Source of the DNA: an uncultured Lachnospiraceae bacterium
GTDB taxonomy: Bacteria; Bacillota_A; Clostridia; Lachnospirales; Lachnospiraceae
Assembly (NCBI GenBank): GCA_947302185.1
Contig: CAMYVI010000025.1
Coordinates: 1 to 16,866 of the forward strand
Direction: 5' to 3'
Length of the DNA: 16,866 nucleotides
Shown: positions 6,801 to 13,656 of the stretch, piece by piece
How the letters are laid out: every line of letters begins with the position of its first letter
Position numbering within the stretch: the stretch's first letter is position 1
The notes under the pieces: generated by a model
Databases searched by the model: none
The model's input: only the letters and a program-made list of their open reading frames with translations
What the model was told of the DNA's origin: nothing
Made by a program: the position numbers and the translations under genes

Positions 6801-9542
6801 ATGTCTTCCTTCATAAGAAAACACACGCGGACCACACTCCTTGCAGCGACGGCCGTACTGTACCTTATACTGTACGGTCGTTTTCTGTTCGGAGACGCGG
6901 TCTATATGTACAGCGATGTCGGCTCCGACTCGCTCTCGTCAAGCTATCCGATCATAACCATGCTGTCCCGCCTTTTCGGTACCCGGACATTCAGTTTCTA
7001 TACGCTCTGGGCCGGACTTGGCACGGACACGACGGCAACTTTCCTTCAGTATCTGAATCCGCTGAAGTTCCTGATCCTGCTCTTCGGAAGGGATAATTTC
7101 CCCATAGGCATCCTGCTTGTGGTATTCCTTGTGCATATGTTCACTGCTCTCTTTGCCTTCGGCTTTTTCAGAAGACTGGTAAAGAACGATTACGCTGCCC
7201 TCTTTCCTTCTCTGGCCTGGACTTTCTCGTCCTATATGATCGTATGGGGACAGAATTACAGTTACGGAATGTGTGTTCTCATGTTCACTATGATCATGTT
7301 CCTGCTGCAATGCTTTCTGCAGAACGGAGGCCTCAGACGGGCACTTCTTCTCGTTTTCGGTTACGCACTGTTCCTTATTTCCAATTACTACTTCTTTTAC
7401 ATGACAGCTGCGGTGAGTGCGCTCTACGTGATTCTCTATACGGCCTTTTCGGGAGAGGAAGGCAGGTTCGCTCTGATCATCAGGAGACTCTTCATACTTC
7501 TTGCGATCGGAATCGGCTCCGTCTTTTTATCCGCGGTATCGGTACTGCCGATCATTTTATCCTTCACGGGAAGCGCACGTACAGGCGATAATACTTCCAT
7601 CGGCATAAAGACACTCTTTACGCCCTTTGACATAAAGACTTATCTGACTTTTGCCGGCAGAATATTCTCTGCGAATATCTTCGGTGCGGGCAACGCCTTC
7701 ACCGGTTCGCTGAATTATTACGAGACGGCTCTTCTTGCCACGAGCGTACTGTTCATATTTGCCGTGATCTATCTGTTCTTCAGAAAAGGATCCTTTCTGA
7801 AGACATTTGTCATTCTGCTCCTTACCGCCGCTATGCTGGCCGTACCGCTGGCAGGGATTGTATTCACATTTAATGTGCATGCCCAGCGCTACTCGTTCAT
7901 TATCTGTTTTGCGGAATGCATCGCGATCGCATTTATGATGAGGGATCTCGATGAAAATATCCGCAAAGCTTCGCTGATCATTGCCGGACTTCTTACCCCG
8001 GTAACAGCGATAGGGACTCTTGTGCTGCTCTATCTCGTAAAAGACAGATACGGATTCAGCTTCAGGAATAAGACACTGGTGCTCGCGGCAGGCTTTATCG
8101 TCCTGTTCACGGTACTTCTTTTCCTGCATCTTTCGAACAGACTGAGACCGCGCCTTGCAGCTGTCATGACAGCCGTGCTGATAGCGGAGCTTGCATGTCT
8201 CAATATTCCGTCTCTATATGACCGGGATTTCCTGACGAAAGAAGGTTTTTCGAATAACTTCTACAATGACGGAACACAGATGGCGTCTGCCAGGGTCCGG
8301 AGCGAGGATGAGTCTCTCTACAGGATCTGTACGGGAACGGATTACGATACGGCAAACGAAGGCCTCGTGGACGGTCATAACGCTGTAACGGTCTATTCCA
8401 ATACAAATGCCGCTTCGCTCATCACACTCACTCGTTCCGCGGGCATATATCAGAAATCCAGCAACTTTTTTATCGTCGGGTATCCGCAGTACTACATGTA
8501 TACGCTCCTCGGAGGCAAGTACCTGATTACCGACGAGCCGGATTTTTTTGCAGACACGTACGAGGAGTCTCTCTTTAAGCTGGCACATAAGACTGGAACG
8601 AACAGAACTTTTGAAAATGTAAATGCCCTCCCGTTCGGTTATGTTTATGAAACGGAAATCAGCGGAGATGAGTATAACGCTCTTGACGGAATAGACCGGA
8701 TGAGGGCTCTCACGACCGGCTTTGTGCGAACGGAGGATATACAGCCTGTCAGTACGGAAGCTTCCGCCAAAAAAGAGAAGTCTGATTTTGACCGTTCCGA
8801 GAAGGAAACCGATCTGATGAAGAAAGTTTTATCTCCGAACGATGTGTCGCTCAAAGAAAATGATGATCACACTCTCACGATTTATGCGGACGGGGAGGAC
8901 CCGTATTTCTTATATGACCTCTCTTCGCTGGATACGGGCAAAAAAAATGAGATCCAGTATCTGACTCTGTCGGCGGATCCCGATTCTCTGGGAGGCGAGT
9001 CTCAGGTCCAGATCTTCCTGACGACCGAGGCCCATCCTGGCCTGTGTCAGGAACTCAGCACGATATACTACCTGAGCCGCGACTATCCGCAGCTCAACAT
9101 TCTGCTCCCTGACAGCGTGAAAGATATCCGTGTTGACCTCGGAGGCAATTCGGCTATTACATTCCGCGATATGAAGGTCACAACCATTAAAGATGCGGCG
9201 TCCGACTTTAAATCGCTTGCGTCTACCGATATCTCGGATATTTCATTTCAGAATGATGTTTACAGCGCTGTGGTCAACACGAAAGACAAGGGCTGCATGC
9301 TCTGCGTGCCGCTTCTCTATTCGAAGAATTGGAGTGCTGAAGTCAACGGAAAGGAAGCAGATGTTCTGAACATTAACGGAGGGCTTATCGGCGTGACGCT
9401 GGAGAACGGTGAGAACAAGGTGGAAATCCGGTATGAGGTGCCTTACTTCAGGATCGCGGTTTATATTTCACTTGTGTCGCTGGCGCTGGTCCTGCTCCTG
9501 TTTATAATCCCGTTCCCGAAGAAGAGGCGGGAGCAGAATTGA
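6801..9542 (+). CDS. YfhO-family membrane protein, probable GT-C glycosyltransferase
   Basis: Large polytopic membrane protein of 913 residues, the size of the YfhO family. In Bacillus and Listeria, YfhO-type enzymes transfer a sugar from undecaprenyl phosphate to lipoteichoic acid outside the membrane, working with a CsbB-like GT2. The N-terminal half (about 11-470) contains roughly a dozen hydrophobic segments, starting with one at 11-31. The first external loop carries MYSDVGSDSLSSSYP at 36-50, with Asp39 and Asp43 as candidate GT-C catalytic acids. The segments WGQNYSYG (149-156) and FNVHAQRYSFI (357-367) also look YfhO-like. A hydrophilic external region follows at about 470-880, then one last membrane segment near 885-905 and a basic tail. 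GGGAGG at 6785-6790 supports the ATG at 6801. It closes the operon, 46 nt before the terminator. Together with the GT2 at 2305 it forms a plausible lipid-carrier transfer pair; the acceptor is unknown, and no GtcA-type flippase is visible. Confidence 0.85.
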   Translation: MSSFIRKHTRTTLLAATAVLYLILYGRFLFGDAVYMYSDVGSDSLSSSYPIITMLSRLFGTRTFSFYTLWAGLGTDTTATFLQYLNPLKFLILLFGRDNFPIGILLVVFLVHMFTALFAFGFFRRLVKNDYAALFPSLAWTFSSYMIVWGQNYSYGMCVLMFTMIMFLLQCFLQNGGLRRALLLVFGYALFLISNYYFFYMTAAVSALYVILYTAFSGEEGRFALIIRRLFILLAIGIGSVFLSAVSVLPIILSFTGSARTGDNTSIGIKTLFTPFDIKTYLTFAGRIFSANIFGAGNAFTGSLNYYETALLATSVLFIFAVIYLFFRKGSFLKTFVILLLTAAMLAVPLAGIVFTFNVHAQRYSFIICFAECIAIAFMMRDLDENIRKASLIIAGLLTPVTAIGTLVLLYLVKDRYGFSFRNKTLVLAAGFIVLFTVLLFLHLSNRLRPRLAAVMTAVLIAELACLNIPSLYDRDFLTKEGFSNNFYNDGTQMASARVRSEDESLYRICTGTDYDTANEGLVDGHNAVTVYSNTNAASLITLTRSAGIYQKSSNFFIVGYPQYYMYTLLGGKYLITDEPDFFADTYEESLFKLAHKTGTNRTFENVNALPFGYVYETEISGDEYNALDGIDRMRALTTGFVRTEDIQPVSTEASAKKEKSDFDRSEKETDLMKKVLSPNDVSLKENDDHTLTIYADGEDPYFLYDLSSLDTGKKNEIQYLTLSADPDSLGGESQVQIFLTTEAHPGLCQELSTIYYLSRDYPQLNILLPDSVKDIRVDLGGNSAITFRDMKVTTIKDAASDFKSLASTDISDISFQNDVYSAVVNTKDKGCMLCVPLLYSKNWSAEVNGKEADVLNINGGLIGVTLENGENKVEIRYEVPYFRIAVYISLVSLALVLLLFIIPFPKKRREQN

Positions 9543-9588
9543 GCATAGTCAGCCTTCATTGACCCGATAGTATACGATCGGTCTCGCT

Positions 9589-9655
9589 ATACGAAAAACT
9601 TCCCGTATCCGACATGTCTGACAGACAGATCGGAAATACGGGAAGTTTTTCGTAT
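9589..9655. terminator. Bidirectional intrinsic terminator
   Basis: Perfect 20-bp inverted repeat: the arm at 9589-9608 (atacgaaaaacttcccgtat) pairs with 9636-9655 around a 27-nt loop, which itself can pair (tgtctg 9615-9620 with cagaca 9622-9627). An A5 tract in one arm pairs with a T5 tract in the other, so the transcript from either strand ends in a stem with a U-tract. It lies between the converging ends of the YfhO-like gene and the GT2 gene, as expected for a shared terminator. Confidence 0.88.
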
Positions 9656-9676
9656 GGGTTATCCGGCGGATCGCAG

Positions 9677-9740
9677 ACGTGCGCAGTGGAAGGCGCTTAC
9701 GCGCCGCGCACGTAGCGGCAAGAATGATTGGGCGTTCTTG
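9677..9740. repeat. Compound GC-rich palindromes in the convergent spacer
   Basis: Next to the terminator are two more hairpin-forming units. The first has outer arms acgtgcgc (9677-9684) and gcgcacgt (9706-9713) enclosing an inner stem ggcgc (9692-9696) / gcgcc (9701-9705) with a 4-nt loop. The second has arms caagaa (9719-9724) and ttcttg (9735-9740). Together they fill nearly all of the 88 nt between terminator and GT2 stop. They could act as a 3' stabilising or back-up terminator structure for the minus-strand operon, or be one copy of a dispersed palindromic element; only one copy is seen here. Confidence 0.5.
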
Positions 9741-9743
9741 AAT

Positions 9744-10715
9744 TCAGGAAGCCTCGTCATCCGGCTCAGACTGCGCATCAAAGTTGATACGCTCCTCCTC
9801 AACGACCAGCGGCCTGTCCAGGACCCTCATATTAATGGAAAGGACATACTCCCCGAGAAGTCCGATAAAGAAAAGCTGCACGCCTCCGAGGAAGAACACG
9901 CCGATGACCAGGGGAGCGATTCCGGAACGGAACCAATCCCAGTGTACAAGCTTCATGATGAAATAGACAAGTGCAACGACAAAACTCATGCCTCCGATTA
10001 TGAAACCGAGGAAAGAAGCCAGACGCAGCATAACTTTCGAATAGGATGTAATACCGATCATAGCCACATCGTAAAGGGAGTAAAAGTGATTCTTGCTCTT
10101 TCCTGCCCTGCGGTTCGGGCGCTGATACAGTATTGTCTTATACTCGAAGCCGAACTCAGCGACCATCCCGCGAAAATACGGCAGGGGGTCATGAATGTCG
10201 CGCACGACATCGACAAAAGCTTTATCGAACAGCCCGAATCCCGTGAAGTTTTCGATATGGCCTATGTCTGTAATCTTCCTCAGGAATTTATAGTACTGCC
10301 TTCTGACAAATGCCATCAGGAATCCCTCTTCCGTCTTCTCCTTGATGCCGATGACGATCTTGTGACCCTTCTCCCATTCCCTGACAAATGTCGGGATGAG
10401 TGACGGAGGATCCTGGAAGTCAGCGTTAAGTCTGACTACGCAGTCACCGTAAGCCTGTTTGAAACCGTAGACCGGAGATCTCATCTGCCCGAAATTTCTT
10501 GCGTTAAAGATCGCTTTAACACGGGGATTCTCCCTGCAGATCTGCCGGATCAGCACCTTCGTATTATCTTTGGAATGATTATCTATGAAGATGATCTCGT
10601 AATCGTACTCCGGGAGTTCCTCAGTGAATATCTTGACAAGTGTATCTGTAAGCGGGATGACATTTTCCTGCTCATTATATGTCGGCACAACGACCGAAAT
10701 CAGTTTCTTCTTCAT
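9744..10715 (-). CDS. GtrB/DPM1-like polyprenyl-phosphate glycosyltransferase (GT2)
   Basis: Second family 2 glycosyltransferase of the polyprenyl-phosphate type, 323 residues. The usual donor-binding VDDGS is IDNHSKD (44-50), and the metal site is LNADFQDPP (96-104), so the first Asp of the common D-x-D is Asn97 while Asp99 is kept. A NARNFGQ motif lies at 71-77, and RPNRRAGKSKN at 199-209 matches the basic acceptor-loop region of GtrB-like enzymes. Two membrane segments follow at about 232-256 and 266-292, then a short acidic tail. The ATG at 10715 has AGAGAGG four bases upstream. It is the last gene of the minus-strand operon, 50 nt after the epimerase. It probably puts a sugar on undecaprenyl phosphate, perhaps the product of the ThDP/SDR pair upstream. 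Sugar and acceptor are unknown. It is clearly distinct from the GT2 at 2305. Confidence 0.87.
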   Translation of the reverse strand: MKKKLISVVVPTYNEQENVIPLTDTLVKIFTEELPEYDYEIIFIDNHSKDNTKVLIRQICRENPRVKAIFNARNFGQMRSPVYGFKQAYGDCVVRLNADFQDPPSLIPTFVREWEKGHKIVIGIKEKTEEGFLMAFVRRQYYKFLRKITDIGHIENFTGFGLFDKAFVDVVRDIHDPLPYFRGMVAEFGFEYKTILYQRPNRRAGKSKNHFYSLYDVAMIGITSYSKVMLRLASFLGFIIGGMSFVVALVYFIMKLVHWDWFRSGIAPLVIGVFFLGGVQLFFIGLLGEYVLSINMRVLDRPLVVEEERINFDAQSEPDDEAS

Positions 10716-10747
10716 AATACCTCTCTGTCTGGTTCCTGATGCGCTTA

Positions 10748-10765
10748 GCAGCTTCCGATAAGATA
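10748..10765 (+). repeat. 18-nt intergenic repeat, copy 2
   Basis: Exact second copy of gcagcttccgataagata (first copy 4266-4283). It abuts the TAA stop of the epimerase gene and lies in the 50-nt spacer before the GT2 gene. On the transcript of this operon it is present as the reverse complement. Two matches of this length in 17 kb are unlikely by chance; function unknown. Confidence 0.6.
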
Positions 10766-11686
10766 TTACCTGCAGCTCCGCATCCAGTCAACTGTTCGCG
10801 CAATTCCTTCTTTGAACGGGACCTGAGGGACGAATCCCGTGTCCTCGGTCAGGTTCGTGATATCCGCGCACAGGTTCCTGATCTTTCCGTTTGCCGGATA
10901 CGGTATATCGCCGATTCCCTGAACAGGAACTCCGCAGCACTCCGCCATCTCCTCGATGAATTCACGGAGCACACGTCCCTGCCCGCTCCCGATACAGTAA
11001 ATACTGCCGTCTTTTCCTTTCTCACCCATCAGATAGAAAGCCCGTCCGGCGTCTTCCGAGAACAGATAATCCCAGCGATGCTCGGCAGGTGAGAAGGACG
11101 TCTTCTCCCCGTTCAGCATTTTTCGCAAAGAAGAAGAAATCATGGAGCTTTCCTTATCGTAAATTCCGTATGTGCTGAAAATGCGCGGCCATATACACTC
11201 CATACCGATCTCCCGGCAAAGCATTCGGGCAAGGAGGCCGGCTGCAAGTTTGCTCGCGCCATAGGGATTGACGGGAGATGTCTCGGTATCGGGACCGATT
11301 ACATCCAGATCCTTCGGTCCGTATTCAGCCTGTGAACCCGCGCCGATGAATCTTGTACATCCCATTGCAAAAGCCGCACGCACGGCTTCTAATGTGTACT
11401 GTATATTGACCGCCTGAAGCTCCGTGCTCTCGTTCCTTGCGGCTCCCGTATGTCCCCATGCGATATGGTAAAATGTATCGCACTTTTCAGGCACTTTAGC
11501 AGGAAGAGAAGACAGATCGTCCAGGTAGCCTTCCACCAGATGAAGATGCTCATCTTCCGGAAGACGGGATAGTTTCGGAGAGTTACCTCTGACCATAGCG
11601 TAGACGGTCTTTCCTTCTTTCAGACACTCGCGGACGAGTGCAGCTCCTATCATGCTTGTCGAACCCGTGATAAATACTGTCTTCAT
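10766..11686 (-). CDS. NAD-dependent epimerase/dehydratase (extended SDR)
   Basis: Sugar-nucleotide epimerase, reductase or dehydratase of the extended SDR family, 306 residues, cytoplasmic. The nucleotide loop TGSTSMIG at 7-14 is a slightly changed GxxGxxG. The catalytic motif is YGASK at 142-146 (Tyr142, Lys146), preceded by GAGSQAEYG at 115-123 in the usual active-site Ser region, though the central residue is Gln. PRIFSTYG, near 167-174, is the typical substrate-loop motif. The ATG at 11686 follows AAGGAAGG at 8 nt. It starts three bases after the ThDP-enzyme stop, so the two are almost certainly cotranslated and act in one pathway. By analogy with YerF of yersiniose synthesis it may reduce the keto group left after two-carbon transfer. 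That role is inferred; it may equally be a plain 4-epimerase or 4-reductase. Confidence 0.85.
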   Translation of the reverse strand: MKTVFITGSTSMIGAALVRECLKEGKTVYAMVRGNSPKLSRLPEDEHLHLVEGYLDDLSSLPAKVPEKCDTFYHIAWGHTGAARNESTELQAVNIQYTLEAVRAAFAMGCTRFIGAGSQAEYGPKDLDVIGPDTETSPVNPYGASKLAAGLLARMLCREIGMECIWPRIFSTYGIYDKESSMISSSLRKMLNGEKTSFSPAEHRWDYLFSEDAGRAFYLMGEKGKDGSIYCIGSGQGRVLREFIEEMAECCGVPVQGIGDIPYPANGKIRNLCADITNLTEDTGFVPQVPFKEGIARTVDWMRSCR

Positions 11687-11689
11687 AGG

Positions 11690-13540
11690 TCACGCCTTCC
11701 TTGAACTCTCATCCAGTTCAATGAACATATTTTCCTGAAGTTCTTCCCTCGGGAGGAAAGGATACATATCTTCGAGCGGCGCCGATACCATGGTTCCGTC
11801 CTCGAGTTTTCTCGAAGAGATCTTGGGTTCGGTAAATTGCTTCTTCGTGACAAATATCTCGCAGACGCACGGCTCCCCGCTGTCAAGCACCGAACGAATA
11901 CTGTCTTTAAGATCTTCGGGTCTGTGGCAGGAGTAATACTTCAGGCCAAATACAGGAGCAAGCTTTTCAAGATCCGGGAAACTGAGGTCTCCGCTCTCCT
12001 CCCCCACGCCGACCAGGCTGGTCTTAAAGAATCCGCTCTGGGTCTGACGCACGGAATGATAGCCGCCGTTATTGATTACGAACAGGCGGTATGGGACCTG
12101 ATTCTGCCTGAGCGTCTGGAATTCCTGCAGATTCATCATCAGGCTTCCCTCACCGGTGATACAGATGATCGTTCTGCCCGGTTCCGCGCGGCTTATTCCC
12201 ACTACAGCCGGCAGATCAAAGCCCATGGAGGCCGTATTGGAATTGTTAATGTATCTCTGTCCCGCTTTGGTCCTCAGCGTCTGGCTCCCCACTACCCTGG
12301 AAGTGCCGACACTGACCATCAGAATGGCGTCATCATCGAGAGCATCGGACAGTTCATTGTAGAACGCATAAATATTTGTCCGTCCTTCTTCAAGGACTTT
12401 ATAGTGTTCTTCTGTAACGACCTGATATTTTTCTTTCCAGGAACGGCATTTTTCTCTCCACTCCGAAGCCCGGCTCAAAGGATTCTCTTTGGTGGCGCCG
12501 AGCGCTTTCGCGCCTGCAATGATTTTCTCCGTGAGATCTCTCGCATCACATACGATGGGCAGATCTGCTCTGAGATCCGGTTTCATGATCTCATTCCGGT
12601 CTATATCCGCGATGATCTTATATGCCTCCCTTGCCCAGCTCTCTGTCTTAAATCCTGTCTGAGAATAGCTGAGCCGGCACCCGATTGAGAAGAAAACATC
12701 GCTGTTCTGCACCGCAAAATTACCGGCGCGGTCACCTGTACCTCCGCATCTTCCCGTATAGAGAGGATGCTCGTATGCAATAGCATCTACGGAACTTACG
12801 CCGTCTGCTACCGGTACGCCGAGTATCTCCGCCATCTCTATAAAAGAATCGTGAGCACCTGCCATTCTGACGCCGAATCCCGGAAAGAGGACAGGCCTTT
12901 CCGCATTTGCGATGCGCTCCAGTACTTCATCTATAATACTGTCGGGAATTTCCGGTTTCATGTCTTCCGGATCTTCTGCCGGATCATATGCCCTGAGCTC
13001 ATCGGTCTCAATACTGCCTCCCTGGATATCGAGCGGAATGTCGACCCAGACAGGCCCCGGTCTCCCGCTGCGGGCCAGATATACGGCCCGTTCCAGATGA
13101 TAACGTATATCGAAAGCATCCCGGACCTTTACCGCGTATTTGGTAATCGGCCTGACTATCTCAACGATCTCGCATTCCTGAATGCCTCGACTCCTCAGTT
13201 TCAGTCCCGTGCTCTCAACCGAAGTAGCGATTCTTGTCTGTCCTGACAGGACGATCATGGGAATAGAACTCATCCAGCATCCCAGAACCCCGGTGACTGC
13301 ATTGGTCGTGCCGGGTCCTGCCGTAACGCAGACGCCTGCCATTCTCCCCGAGTACCTTGCATATGCTTCCGCCGCCATAGCGCAGGCCTGTTCATGATGC
13401 TGGTAGGTACATCGGATCTTTGGATGGTGTCCGAATGAGTCATTCATATGCATGGCCAGACCGCCCGGTACCGTAAAGATATCGGTCACGCCCGCTCCTG
13501 CGATAAAATCAGCTATATAATCCGAAACCTTCTGTCTCAC
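11690..13540 (-). CDS. ThDP-dependent enzyme, acetolactate-synthase-like
   Basis: Large-subunit-like thiamine diphosphate enzyme of 616 residues, the fold of acetolactate synthase, YerE and related pyruvate decarboxylating ligases. The N-terminal PYR domain holds QHHEQACAMAAEAYAR at 47-62, where Glu50 is the glutamate that activates the ThDP aminopyrimidine. The middle domain spans about 195-345. The C-terminal PP domain has the ThDP/Mg motif from GEGS (463-466) to NNGG (490-493); the usual GDG is GEG here, a conservative change. Start codon is GTG at 13540, supported by GGAGGA nine bases upstream. The 116-nt spacer before it has no convincing promoter or terminator. Tight coupling to an SDR gene inside a polysaccharide locus argues against branched-chain amino acid synthesis and for two-carbon addition to a keto-sugar nucleotide, as done by YerE. 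Whether FAD is bound cannot be told by eye. Confidence 0.88.
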   Translation of the reverse strand: MRQKVSDYIADFIAGAGVTDIFTVPGGLAMHMNDSFGHHPKIRCTYQHHEQACAMAAEAYARYSGRMAGVCVTAGPGTTNAVTGVLGCWMSSIPMIVLSGQTRIATSVESTGLKLRSRGIQECEIVEIVRPITKYAVKVRDAFDIRYHLERAVYLARSGRPGPVWVDIPLDIQGGSIETDELRAYDPAEDPEDMKPEIPDSIIDEVLERIANAERPVLFPGFGVRMAGAHDSFIEMAEILGVPVADGVSSVDAIAYEHPLYTGRCGGTGDRAGNFAVQNSDVFFSIGCRLSYSQTGFKTESWAREAYKIIADIDRNEIMKPDLRADLPIVCDARDLTEKIIAGAKALGATKENPLSRASEWREKCRSWKEKYQVVTEEHYKVLEEGRTNIYAFYNELSDALDDDAILMVSVGTSRVVGSQTLRTKAGQRYINNSNTASMGFDLPAVVGISRAEPGRTIICITGEGSLMMNLQEFQTLRQNQVPYRLFVINNGGYHSVRQTQSGFFKTSLVGVGEESGDLSFPDLEKLAPVFGLKYYSCHRPEDLKDSIRSVLDSGEPCVCEIFVTKKQFTEPKISSRKLEDGTMVSAPLEDMYPFLPREELQENMFIELDESSRKA

Positions 13541-13656
13541 GTCTGTTTATCCTCCGGAGAATTGTATTTTAATCAGTCAATTTTTCTACTCGCCGGCTTA
13601 TTCTTGAGAAATCATATCTTCATGCGGGTTCCATAAGTGAATTACCCGATGTTTCC

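Noticed and set aside
9654..10403. 249-codon open frame on the plus strand
   Set aside because: It begins inside the terminator arm and runs antisense through the GT2 gene; its translation is polar and low in complexity with no family resemblance.
11837..12688. 283-codon open frame on the plus strand
   Set aside because: Antisense shadow of the ThDP enzyme, whose catalytic motifs are clear in the other frame.
11690..13540. Reading the ThDP enzyme as IlvB of branched-chain amino acid synthesis
   Set aside because: No ilvN, ilvC or ilvD neighbour is present and the gene is coupled to a sugar-type SDR inside a polysaccharide locus; an IlvB role is not excluded but is less likely.
13541..13656. 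Possible promoter for the ThDP-enzyme gene
   Set aside because: A TTGACT and a TATGAT are present on the minus strand but neither has a partner at acceptable spacing; the gene is more simply read from the upstream operon.
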